64,000 nt of DNA from Giardia muris (taxonomy: Eukaryota; Fornicata; Diplomonadida; Hexamitidae), in NCBI GenBank assembly GCA_006247105.1, contig CM016925.1, positions 2,604,001 to 2,668,000 of the forward strand, written 5' to 3'. The translations under genes and the position numbers were made by a program. Numbering within the stretch: the stretch's first letter is position 1; every line of letters begins with the position of its first letter. This document shows positions 54,051 through 63,423 of the stretch, in pieces. Under the pieces are notes generated by a model. That model ran no database searches and was not told the DNA's origin. It saw nothing but the letters and a program-made list of their open reading frames with translations.

Positions 54051-57000
54051 ATGACTAGTACACCATTGATGCACGCTGTGCGGCGCGGCTGCACAAACGA
54101 CGTGCAGTTGCATATTGCCTATGCACGGAGGCATGGCCCGCATGGGATAACGGCCCTCATGTTGGCGGCCCTTAAGCGGGATGGTCCCTGTCTCGATATC
54201 TTGGTTGATTGGGAGGCGCGGATGACCGATCAGGATTCGGCGACAGCACTAATGATGGCGGCGGCAGGAGGATTTACCGCTGGGGTCCGTGTACTCGCAT
54301 CAAAGGAGTGCGGTCTGCAAGACAAATGTGGTTGGACGGCGTTAATGCGGGCTGCTCATGCCGGTCATCAGGATTGCGTCCTCCTTCTTCTTCAGGAGGT
54401 CAAAAAGCAAACGACCGAAGCCTGGCATACCTTCTCATCGGGGACAACCGCCTTAATGCTAGCGCTTGCTGTACGGCAACGGGAAATAGCAATACTGCTT
54501 AGTAAGAGAGAGGCAGGCTTTGTGAGCTCTGATAACCGGACAGCCCTTTGGTATGCACTAGATACCCTTCAATTCGATATTGCTGCGGGTCTTTGTAAGG
54601 AGGAAATGGGTCTCACCCCAACACATGACCTTCATGGTTACACCGATTTGATGCAAGCTGTTCTCCTTAACGAACCTCAACAGATCATCAATCTCACTGA
54701 CGTTGCCAGAAAACGATTTCGTGGATATACTGCATTGATGATTGCGGCGATTCTAGGGCGCGAGGAGTGCGTTGCTCAGCTCTTACCACATGAGAACGGG
54801 ATCCAGAACGAGGATGGACAGACAGCGTTGATGTTAGCCGCAAGAAAGGGGCACCTTCAGTGCGTCAAATGCCTCGCAATGACGGAGGCTCGGATGCGGG
54901 ATCATTCAGGAGCCACTGCGCTTATTCTTGCCCTTTCTGCCCGTCAGTTTAGCTGCGCTCAGCACCTCGAATATGTGGAGCAGGATATTCGTACGAACGC
55001 CAAGGTTTCGCCTCTACACATAGCCATAGAAGTTGGGTGTCTCGAAATAGCCGACCAACTCAAACTTGAGACTATCAATCGGTCAACCTTCATGAATGTG
55101 GCTATTACCTTGGACGACGACCTCACCATCATCGAGATCCTTCGAATCGCCTTGGGCCTTTCTGAGCGCGACATGCAAGAGCAGGGGCTAACACCATTGA
55201 TGCTTGCCGCGGCGGCCGGGCATTACAAGTGCGTTCGGCGATATGGTAAGTACTTGGGGCAGCAGGATCGAAACGGCTTCACGGCCCTCATGCACGCGGT
55301 GACTAACGGCAATACTAACTGCATCTCATCCCTGCTTCCCGAGCTCGATATTGCTAACACTAAGGGACAGACCGTCCTCGACATCGTGCTTGAGAGGCGG
55401 GACGACGCCTGCATCCGCTCATTCCTCATCTCAGAGGTCAAGGCCCCGCTCAATAGCCGGATGTCCATCCTAATGCTTGCCGCTGTAGCCGGAAACGTGA
55501 AGTGCGTCGAATGTTACCTTGATCAGGCATGTCGAAGAGATGCAAACGGTCTGACGGCCTTAATGCTCGCGGCGATAAACCGGCGAACGGAATGCGTACG
55601 AATCCTTTGTAGTAAGGAGTCTCAGCTGCAGACTGACGAAGGCGAGACAGCTCTTATGGAGGCCGTTAAGGCGAGGGCTGTAGAATGCATCGAACTCCTA
55701 GTGGAACGAGAAGCAAAGATGCAAGATAAGATGGGACGTACAGCGCTCATGCTTGCCGCTGTCAACAATAGTCCGGAGTGTGTGAAGCTTCTGGTGGAGC
55801 AGGAGGCTGGGCTTCGAAATAAGTGGTCGACGACCGCTCTGATTCGTGCCGCATGGCGAGGGAACTCTAGCTGTGTCAAACTTCTCCTTCCCGAAACACG
55901 GATTCGGACCGAGAGCGAATATTCTATCAAGACAGATAAGGGGGACATCTCTTTGCGCATTCAATCGACGGCCTTAATGGCGGCAGCTGCCTTTGGGAAT
56001 GATGATTGTGTCGCCATTCTTGTTGATTCCGAGAGACAGATGCGAGATTTAGTGGGGGCGACAGCCTTGATGTATGCTGCAGTCCATAACCATCTCCGGT
56101 GTGTCCACCAGCTATCCTATGAGGAGGGGATGCAAACGAGTGCACCTTGCAGCTGGCTTGTTGAGGACACTCGATACCTTGTCGATCGTGGTGCTAGTGC
56201 TTTAATGTGTGCGGCGGCAGTTGGAAACCTTGAGATTGTGGAAGCTCTTTCTCAGAGGGAAGCGCTTCTGAGAGACCAGAACGGTTGGACGGCTCTTATG
56301 TATGCCGTGAAGTATGGCCATGTGGAATGTGCCCGGCATCTTATTGAGCTTGAAGGGAAGCTACAGGATGAAGCGGGTCGTACCGCGTTGATGTGGGCGA
56401 TATCACATGACCAAATGGAATGTGTTCGACTCTTAGTAGCTAAGGAGACCAGCATTGCGAAGCCATGGGGGGAGACAGCGTTGATGTGGGCGGTCTTCTA
56501 TGGTGCTAACCAATTTGTCAATCTCCTCCTGGATGAGGCAGGGATGCAAACGACTCATCACCTTAGATGGATGATGATGTCAACGGATGTCTGCACGCTC
56601 AAAGGGACTACGGCTTTGATGCTAGCTGCCACGATGGATCGCACAGACTGTGCCATCTCATTACTTCCTCGCGAGCTTAAGTTGCGAGATGAAAGTGGAA
56701 GAACGGCGTTAATGCTTGCCGCATATCATGGATCTCTGAACATCATTCCTCTTTTGAGGGAGGAAGAGGGTCTTCGGTCCTTAGAGGGGAAGACAGCGTT
56801 TCTTTACGCCCTCGAGCGCGATAACCTTTCATGTGCTCTTGAATTGATATCTGAGCTTGATTTTGATAATGCATTTGACCAAACCCTCATAGACGATGCC
56901 CTACATCAACGGAATATCACAGTACGCGTGGTCTTCCTACCGTACGTTCTAGAGAACTTGACACGTAACGACATACGATTTCGGTATTCGAAGGTCATAG

Positions 57001-57356
57001 AGGCGACGAACATGATCGTATCGGCGAGCAGAAAAACCTTTTTGATTACATCTGATGCATCTAATGCGTCTGATATATCTGAAAGCATTGATACTCTAAT
57101 TGGGTTGTTACTGGGAGAGTACTTAGAGCACAATACCGACGTCCTCGATAGATTGGAGGCCTACCTCACCTCGAAGGATGTGGAGGACTGCGATCATGAA
57201 AGCATCTGTTCCGTCTGTATGAGTGAGCCACCAGACACCGTCCTTCTACCATGCCGCCACCTCGTCGTGTGCAGTACATGCGCGGAGCAGATCGGATATC
57301 GATGCCCTTATTGTCGCAACGATATCTTCGAGAAGCTCCTGGTTTATGCTTCATAA
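54051..57356 (+). CDS. Ankyrin-repeat protein with C-terminal RING finger
   Basis: The frame is open from 54039; Met at 54051 follows GATCAAAAAG and gives 1101 residues opening MTSTPLMHAVRRG, the usual cap. About 28 ankyrin repeats of the 21.1 type fill residues 1-960 (TALMMAAAGGF, TALMLAARKGH, TALMWAISHDQ). They are interrupted by longer inserts after repeats carrying QTT or IRT sequences. The last 50 residues are a C3HC4 RING: CSVCMSEPPDTVLLPCRH, then VCSTCAEQ and CPYCRN. RINGs of this type recruit E2 enzymes, so it is a candidate ubiquitin ligase with an ankyrin substrate-binding array. Substrates are unknown. Confidence 0.92.
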   Translation: MTSTPLMHAVRRGCTNDVQLHIAYARRHGPHGITALMLAALKRDGPCLDILVDWEARMTDQDSATALMMAAAGGFTAGVRVLASKECGLQDKCGWTALMRAAHAGHQDCVLLLLQEVKKQTTEAWHTFSSGTTALMLALAVRQREIAILLSKREAGFVSSDNRTALWYALDTLQFDIAAGLCKEEMGLTPTHDLHGYTDLMQAVLLNEPQQIINLTDVARKRFRGYTALMIAAILGREECVAQLLPHENGIQNEDGQTALMLAARKGHLQCVKCLAMTEARMRDHSGATALILALSARQFSCAQHLEYVEQDIRTNAKVSPLHIAIEVGCLEIADQLKLETINRSTFMNVAITLDDDLTIIEILRIALGLSERDMQEQGLTPLMLAAAAGHYKCVRRYGKYLGQQDRNGFTALMHAVTNGNTNCISSLLPELDIANTKGQTVLDIVLERRDDACIRSFLISEVKAPLNSRMSILMLAAVAGNVKCVECYLDQACRRDANGLTALMLAAINRRTECVRILCSKESQLQTDEGETALMEAVKARAVECIELLVEREAKMQDKMGRTALMLAAVNNSPECVKLLVEQEAGLRNKWSTTALIRAAWRGNSSCVKLLLPETRIRTESEYSIKTDKGDISLRIQSTALMAAAAFGNDDCVAILVDSERQMRDLVGATALMYAAVHNHLRCVHQLSYEEGMQTSAPCSWLVEDTRYLVDRGASALMCAAAVGNLEIVEALSQREALLRDQNGWTALMYAVKYGHVECARHLIELEGKLQDEAGRTALMWAISHDQMECVRLLVAKETSIAKPWGETALMWAVFYGANQFVNLLLDEAGMQTTHHLRWMMMSTDVCTLKGTTALMLAATMDRTDCAISLLPRELKLRDESGRTALMLAAYHGSLNIIPLLREEEGLRSLEGKTAFLYALERDNLSCALELISELDFDNAFDQTLIDDALHQRNITVRVVFLPYVLENLTRNDIRFRYSKVIEATNMIVSASRKTFLITSDASNASDISESIDTLIGLLLGEYLEHNTDVLDRLEAYLTSKDVEDCDHESICSVCMSEPPDTVLLPCRHLVVCSTCAEQIGYRCPYCRNDIFEKLLVYAS

Positions 57357-57396
57357 GTGTGTAAACGCTTTGATTTCATCAAAAGTATCATTTTCA

Positions 57397-59580
57397 ATGG
57401 ATTCAGTGGGTAGTACTGGATCTTCAAGTCCACCCGAGCTTTGGTGCGAGACGGATGAAAATGGGCATACGGCCTTGATGAGGGCCGTTCAAACACAAGA
57501 TTTGGAAAGGGTCCGTCATCTAGTCCCTTATGAACATTCCTGGGCGAATCCAGAAGGGAAAACGGCCTTGATGATGGCCATTGATGCGTACTCGACGACT
57601 AGTAATCCGGAGCAAGCGTTATTGGCCATTCAGGTCATTCAAACCATTCTTCCCTTTGAGTTTCCATACATACATGAAGATGGTCGAAACGTCCTAATGG
57701 ATGCCCTTGAGAATAAGGCCTATCAACTCATACCTCTCTTTGCTCCTTTACTCGCACGGCTCGTCGATAGCCATGATCATACAGCCCTTATTCGTAGTGT
57801 TCTTTCTGGTTCTGTTAGTGGAGTTCAAGTCCTTCTTGATGCATGGCCACAGATCTGTGCAGAAGATCTAGTCGCCGCACGTGAGGCCGCAGAATCTGTT
57901 GGGAACTCAGCAGTAATACCACTTCTGAATGCTAAACTACAACAAACCCCAACATCATATACAACACGCTCCACCTTGCGTGGGATTATTCCCCACAAGC
58001 TCCTACCAAGCTTTAGGAACGGACTCTATCCTGTTCTCGTACACTTCAATCAGGTAACCTCGCAGAATAGAGAGGACTTCGCTCAAGAGAAGCTTAAGCT
58101 TCTCGATAATATTAGGGTTCTACATACGAAGATAGTACAACTCGAACAGACTGGTTCTGATAAGCTTGGCTTCAAAAAGGATGAGCATGGGATACAAACC
58201 GTTCCTAACATACATTCGAAGGGATTACAAGCTAACGCTATCGATGGTGACTCCTACACCTTATCTAAACTAAGGCAGGACTTGGATGTAGCGCAATCGA
58301 CGGTACGCATACTGAAGGATGAGTTACAGATGAAATATGCCACACTTTCACAGACCAATAAGAATGGTACCCTTCTTGAAGAGATAAGTCGGCTTCGTGT
58401 CAAGGCGAATGAGTTAAAGGAGCGCGTCGGTCGTCGTGAGGCAACAATCTCCTCACATATCGAAGCCGTCTCCTCCATCGTCAATCGGAAGCTAACTTCT
58501 TTGACAGAAGTCGAGAGTATTTTAAGGACGTTAGCACACACTCAAGAGCCTCCCACTCTCGTCTCAAAGGGACTAGGTACAGACCTCCAAAGTACGGCCT
58601 CCGTTGAGGTCTATACTGAACATACGGTTAAAGAGGTGGCTACTGAGTGTGCACTTCCTTTAAATCTGGATGGTGCATTGCTTACAGAACTTGAGGCGGC
58701 AGAGGTTGACCTAGTTAGACATAAGAACATTCTGACACAGATCCAACATATCCTTGGTGTGACCATTGATAACGGTCATGAACCTGACCTTCAAGATTTG
58801 GTTCGGATTTGTCGTGAAAGGCTAAATCCTGGTCTGCATGTTGAAGAGGTTCCCAAAGAACTATATGAACGTCTTAGTATGTATGAAGACTCATATCAAA
58901 CGTTATCCAGGATTCTTGAAAAGGAAACTGAGTTAAAGTTCCTAACTCCCAATGCTTTGGTCGCATACGTACAAGCTCTCAGGGAACAAATCACCTCTCT
59001 TAAGGCCATGCTTCATGCCCGCCAAGGTTTCCGACCAGAAGTCGTCCTACGTAGCGTAAAAGCTGTCGGGCCAGATCTACCTTTTGATGATATTCCTCTT
59101 GCTCTTGATGATACGATGCATCGGATCTGTACTCTGCTCTCCGTTGGTTCCGGTAAGCCATGTCAAAGCTTAGAAGATGCACTTCACTTGATTCGAGAAC
59201 TCCAAGCTAGAAGTGATACGGAATATAGAAATCTTCTTGGTCGTCTTCGTCAGGAACAAGAAACGCTCCGTATCCTTCAGCTCGAAAAGAAGGATCTCTT
59301 ATCTCGACATGAGTTACTTCTGAAAGACTTGGAGAATGCCGTCAGTAAGTATAACTCCTTAGCAGAGTATTGCACTAAGCTCCAGAACGACTTTTTCGAG
59401 CTCCAAGCGAATTTCTCACACCGCAGGTCACGCTCTGTAACGTTCTCAGACGAGGTCGTCACATCTCCTAATAGAAGCTCTACAGGCTCCAACTTTCGTC
59501 TGACTCCATGTGGAGACACCCCCGTCAGCCACGCCGTTCGCCGACTCTCCCAGAGCACTAGTGTACCCATCTTGGGCTAG
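57397..59580 (+). CDS. Ankyrin / long coiled-coil protein, paralogue A of a tandem pair
   Basis: An open frame begins at 57223 inside the previous gene, but Met at 57397 follows AAAAGTATCATTTTCA and gives 727 residues with a normal cap. Five ankyrin repeats (about residues 20-190) include HTALMRAV, KTALMMAI and HTALIRSV. A Pro/Gln linker precedes a coiled coil of roughly 450 residues. Near the C terminus there is a Ser/Arg/Thr-rich tail (SRSVTFSDEVV). Repeat order and shared phrases (the YExSWAN segment, the LVDSxD repeat, then D-A-x-E/A-x-A-x-x-V-G) show it is a paralogue of the next gene, 21 bases downstream. Confidence 0.88.
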   Translation: MDSVGSTGSSSPPELWCETDENGHTALMRAVQTQDLERVRHLVPYEHSWANPEGKTALMMAIDAYSTTSNPEQALLAIQVIQTILPFEFPYIHEDGRNVLMDALENKAYQLIPLFAPLLARLVDSHDHTALIRSVLSGSVSGVQVLLDAWPQICAEDLVAAREAAESVGNSAVIPLLNAKLQQTPTSYTTRSTLRGIIPHKLLPSFRNGLYPVLVHFNQVTSQNREDFAQEKLKLLDNIRVLHTKIVQLEQTGSDKLGFKKDEHGIQTVPNIHSKGLQANAIDGDSYTLSKLRQDLDVAQSTVRILKDELQMKYATLSQTNKNGTLLEEISRLRVKANELKERVGRREATISSHIEAVSSIVNRKLTSLTEVESILRTLAHTQEPPTLVSKGLGTDLQSTASVEVYTEHTVKEVATECALPLNLDGALLTELEAAEVDLVRHKNILTQIQHILGVTIDNGHEPDLQDLVRICRERLNPGLHVEEVPKELYERLSMYEDSYQTLSRILEKETELKFLTPNALVAYVQALREQITSLKAMLHARQGFRPEVVLRSVKAVGPDLPFDDIPLALDDTMHRICTLLSVGSGKPCQSLEDALHLIRELQARSDTEYRNLLGRLRQEQETLRILQLEKKDLLSRHELLLKDLENAVSKYNSLAEYCTKLQNDFFELQANFSHRRSRSVTFSDEVVTSPNRSSTGSNFRLTPCGDTPVSHAVRRLSQSTSVPILG

Positions 59581-59601
59581 GACTTTGAACTGAATCCCAA
59601 A

Positions 59602-62493
59602 ATGCAAGACACATGGTTTTCCGCTGTACGGGGAGGAAACATTGATGCTGTGCAGTCGCTTATGCAGCAGTGCCGCGGAAGCGCGACCGAAGATGGGGAG
59701 ACGGGCCTAATGCTGGCAGTTCGAGACGGGAATTTGGCATTAGTTGAAACATTGGCACCTTATGAGAACTCGTGGGCAAATATCAGGGGTGAGACGGCGC
59801 TCATGCTCGCCGCTATGCTAAATAATGCTGATGCATGTCGTCTTTTGATTCCATATGAAACGAACCATGTACTTCCGGACGGTACCAATGCACTGATGTT
59901 GGCGGCCCAGCGGGGGTGTATTGATGCCATTCGTACGTTATCGCCACACCTGGTGGACTCTCGAGATGCTTATGGCCAGTCAGCACTTGTTCGTGCTGTT
60001 GGTGCTGGTTCAATGGAAGTAGCAATATATCTTGTCAATCATTGGCCAAACGTCGTGAAGGATGACATCAGAGACGCCTTGGAGACCGCGAAGACCGTTG
60101 GTCATCCAGACTTGATCAAGGCCCTTACTCCTTTTCTCTTATCAGCACCTGATGAACGGCCGCCAAATTTCTTACCACCTCCTGAGGGGCGTCTGCCAAA
60201 GAAGACGACACCTGCAAAGCCACTCTTCCGGCCACCACCCAAACGCGAGGATTCGAAGCTTAAGACTCATGAATTAGAACAGAAGGCAACAATACTTGAG
60301 GAGGTACGTCAATTTCTACGAGCACATACCCGTCTTGATGCCCTCTCTTCCGAGGATGTTCCCGCTTATGTCTCCTCCTTAATATCTCATAGTTACCTCC
60401 TTGAAACGGAAAACGACCAATTGCAATCGGAATTGACGAGAACCAAGCGACTAATGACGCAGGTGGAGGAATCACCTGTAGCAGATATGGAGGTAACAAC
60501 CAAACAACTGATGACCCTCAATGATGAGATCAAATCCCTAGTCGAGTATGTCAATAATCGTCTTCATACACAGGTCTCGGATTTCCATGATCTTCGTTAT
60601 GCCCTTTCTAATTATTTCGATCAGATGGCACTGTTGCAGAAGACAGCACGAAAGGATCTTGAACGTCCTTCAACCGCCTCCTCTGCCGATATAAAGGAGT
60701 TACGAGCAAAACTCTTAGCTAAAGAGACAGAAGTTGATGTCCTCACACAGAACTGTCTGGCTTTAAAGGCTGCACAAGCTGACGCTTTAGCTGCGCGTGA
60801 TTCTGCACAGGTTGATGCTGAACGTGCTACAGAACAAATCAGTTGCTTTCTTGCATCATGCTCAGAAACCACATGCCGCCCTATAGCCACTCTAGATGAC
60901 GTTCTATCCTGCTTAAAACTTTCTTCTCATAACATTAATACATTTAATCGTACAGAGCATACGCTTACCACCTCTCAGCTGAACGCAACACAACACGTCG
61001 CTCAAGGCCAGTCTCCATCGGCATTGCAGACGGAAAACAAGCTACTCAACCAGAGTCTAGAAGAGGCAGTGCACGCCCTTTCCATCGTCTTAGGCCGACC
61101 CGTCACGTTAAATACCCTCACTGACTCCATTCTGAGCCTCCGAAATGGACTTCCCGTCGCAAACCAGGAATTAGAATGTCAGCTCTCAGCAACACGGGAG
61201 CACCTCGACCATACAAAGCTTCGAGTCAAGGAACTGGAGGCGGAACTAACGGCCGCACACCTCGAGAACGAATGGGAAGCAAAGCGCAAAGCGCAATGGT
61301 ATGACGACCTGCTTGGGATGATCGCCCCCTGGCGCAACGTCCGCTTTCATAGCGAAAACCTCGTGGCAGGGTACGTCGACGACTTGAACGCTCAAATAGC
61401 AGACCTCAGCGCCTCGTTGTCCACCGCTAAGCACCAGCTCGCGATGGGAGCAATCAACGCCCGGTTGGTCGACTTGGATCGAGATACAACAGGGCAGTTG
61501 AAATACATGTATCAGGAACTCGAGAGCCTACGAAAAGAACTTAATGGTGCGACTGAGACCTTGACGCACGTCTTCGACGTGGCTAGCCATACTCTAGGAG
61601 TACGTGTGCGAGATGTTGGAGAGCTTGTAGATGCTCTCAATACAACCCTCGCACACACTGCCACCAATTCAGGTGACCATCTCAACCTTGGTTCCCGGCC
61701 ATCTTCCGCTCATACCGATTCTCAATCTACGAATGCCGATATTCATAAGAGGAACCGAATCATAGTCCAGCTTACCGAAGAAAAGGCCGCTCTCGAACGC
61801 GAGGTTGCACAACTACGCCCATATCTTGACTTCTATCAGACTCGTCAATGTGAAAACTGCTCGGCTAGCAATACCACAGCGTCGGAGCTCCAGACGGAGG
61901 TGGACACGCTAAAAGAACTATTAGTGCGGCAGGAGGAGATACTTCACATCCGTGAAGCTGAGGTTTCGGAGCTTTCCGCTCGAATACTTAATCAGGAGGC
62001 CCATGCTGAACCGAAGGCGCAACAGCAACCACCACCACCGCCACCACAGCCACCACAGCCGCCGAAACTTGTAATGACTAAAATAACAACGCCATCGCGC
62101 GTCCAGAGTGGGCGTCGGAAGGCTCCGACCACCCCACGTTCGAGCACAATCCGTTCAGTGGCACCAGCAACTCCAATTTTGACTCCTCAGCCCATCAAGC
62201 TACGAGGTTTGCAGCAATTACTCCAAGCAAACCCAGACGCCGACCTGGGCAAGTACGGAACGCTTCCGGGAGACGCTGACCGTCTCCTGCAGCAGATCTG
62301 CGAACACGTCAACGGGCTTAGGCAGCAACGTCCGGACGACCGGACCCTCATTAAGGAGTGGGGAGATCTCGCGGAAAAGCTCAGCACCCTCATAGGAAAG
62401 TTTTTCAAGATCACCACGGATCCTCAGATGGCCGCCCGAGAATTTGCTGACTGCCGGCACATACGTGAGCAACTTTTGCATCGTACGAGGTAA
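59602..62493 (+). CDS. Ankyrin / long coiled-coil protein, paralogue B of a tandem pair
   Basis: A 963-residue protein, start chosen at 59602 (MQDTWFSAVRGGNIDAVQSL, a normal ankyrin cap, after CCCAAA). Ankyrin repeats span about residues 5-190 (TGLMLAVRDGN, ETALMLAAMLNN, TNALMLAAQRGC, QSALVRAVGAGS). A Pro-rich linker with KRED and PPP elements follows, then coiled coil to about 810. A poly-Pro tract (about 808-820), a Ser/Thr/Pro-rich basic stretch and a helical C-terminal domain of about 90 residues with RLLQQICEHVNGL complete it. It aligns in the ankyrin part with the upstream gene, so the pair arose by tandem duplication. Likely scaffold or cytoskeletal linker; partners unknown. Confidence 0.9.
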   Translation: MQDTWFSAVRGGNIDAVQSLMQQCRGSATEDGETGLMLAVRDGNLALVETLAPYENSWANIRGETALMLAAMLNNADACRLLIPYETNHVLPDGTNALMLAAQRGCIDAIRTLSPHLVDSRDAYGQSALVRAVGAGSMEVAIYLVNHWPNVVKDDIRDALETAKTVGHPDLIKALTPFLLSAPDERPPNFLPPPEGRLPKKTTPAKPLFRPPPKREDSKLKTHELEQKATILEEVRQFLRAHTRLDALSSEDVPAYVSSLISHSYLLETENDQLQSELTRTKRLMTQVEESPVADMEVTTKQLMTLNDEIKSLVEYVNNRLHTQVSDFHDLRYALSNYFDQMALLQKTARKDLERPSTASSADIKELRAKLLAKETEVDVLTQNCLALKAAQADALAARDSAQVDAERATEQISCFLASCSETTCRPIATLDDVLSCLKLSSHNINTFNRTEHTLTTSQLNATQHVAQGQSPSALQTENKLLNQSLEEAVHALSIVLGRPVTLNTLTDSILSLRNGLPVANQELECQLSATREHLDHTKLRVKELEAELTAAHLENEWEAKRKAQWYDDLLGMIAPWRNVRFHSENLVAGYVDDLNAQIADLSASLSTAKHQLAMGAINARLVDLDRDTTGQLKYMYQELESLRKELNGATETLTHVFDVASHTLGVRVRDVGELVDALNTTLAHTATNSGDHLNLGSRPSSAHTDSQSTNADIHKRNRIIVQLTEEKAALEREVAQLRPYLDFYQTRQCENCSASNTTASELQTEVDTLKELLVRQEEILHIREAEVSELSARILNQEAHAEPKAQQQPPPPPPQPPQPPKLVMTKITTPSRVQSGRRKAPTTPRSSTIRSVAPATPILTPQPIKLRGLQQLLQANPDADLGKYGTLPGDADRLLQQICEHVNGLRQQRPDDRTLIKEWGDLAEKLSTLIGKFFKITTDPQMAAREFADCRHIREQLLHRTR
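62022..62064 (+). repeat. CCA/CCG trinucleotide repeat encoding poly-Pro
   Basis: Runs of CCACCACCACCGCCACCACAG-type units encode a PPPPPPQPPQPP tract in paralogue B. Such tracts can vary in length by slippage. Pro-rich tracts often bind profilin, SH3 or WW domains. Confidence 0.7.
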
Positions 62494-63423
62494 GAGGTGA
62501 AGGTATAGCTGTCCATAGACATATTACCATACCCTCTCAAGACAGAACTGAGCCCAAGTTCTCACACGTTATGGTCAGAACACATCCTATCGATAGAGTC
62601 TCCATGCCACATGTATGTAATTAGCCACCTCAAGCCCTGTACACTCATTATTAGCAGAGACATATATAGTCCTTTTACCGTTGAAGACCATACATGATGC
62701 GTCAAGGTTAAGACGACTTCCCTATTAGAGAGTAAAGGCGATGGAAAGCGTGGGTATATACCTTCCACAGGGATTGAGAACACATTTCACATATACTACG
62801 ATGATGGACTCGCCATTGTCCTTATCTTACTCCCCGAAACTGCAGATATGGGTCGGTTAGTGCTATGGCGTCATAGAGATGACGAGTGTGTGAATCTATA
62901 TTAAAGACTCATTGACTGCATGATGGATATCCTGCCATTGACATGACGTCTCTTAGTATTAAAGCTAAAAGACGTGCAAGGGGACGAGCCGCACAATCTA
63001 TGACTAAATGTCAACAGTACTGGATAACGTCTAGAAAATGTGGTGAAAGTAGGTCCCATCTGCAGAAGTAACCTTTGTTCAGTCCTCTTGAAGAGGTCAT
63101 CTGTCCTATATCTATTCAAAGCTTATATATAGGATCTATCGCTAACTGATGAAAAGACGTGCTCAAACGTCAATAATCACTCCACCTATCACTGTTCAGA
63201 ACACATCGGCTAATGGCCTTGTAGATACCTATTCAGTTCCGATGTATCCGTGATGGGGCTTAAAGTGATCGATAGAAATAAGACTAGATGCTAAGCTCCA
63301 CATCCTAAGGGTAGGAAGAGTAGTAAGCCCGCTTTCCGTCGGGGAAGCCGGTAGAACATGGAGATCAATCGATTTCCAAACCTGATGCGAGGGGAAACTT
63401 GACAGGCGACTTCCTGGCACTCT
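62494..63423. other. Intergenic, about 930 bases, with small hairpins
   Basis: One of the longest gene-free stretches in the window. No frame has domain signal and no tRNA-like structure was seen. It contains several A/T-rich spots (for example TATATA near 62660 and 63125), one good hairpin at 62946-62975 and a short perfect palindrome CCTCTTGAAGAGG at 63084-63096. It could hold regulatory DNA or a non-coding RNA. Confidence 0.5.
62946..62975 (+). other. Hairpin with an 11-base stem
   Basis: The arms ACGTCTCTTAG and CTAAAAGACGT pair with one C-A mismatch around an 8-base loop. It sits in a gene-free region, so it is not explained by coding constraint. It may be part of an uncharacterised RNA or a chance structure. 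Confidence 0.3.

Noticed and set aside
57223..57396. N-terminal extension of the ankyrin/coiled-coil paralogue A
   Set aside because: It overlaps the RING-coding end of the previous gene in another frame; Met at 57397 has an A/T-rich initiator and a normal protein start.
57744..57753. TCCTTTACTC, close to the 12-base Giardia ncRNA-processing / trans-intron motif
   Set aside because: Only the first ten bases match and it lies inside the ankyrin coding frame with no splice-site context, so chance is the simplest explanation.
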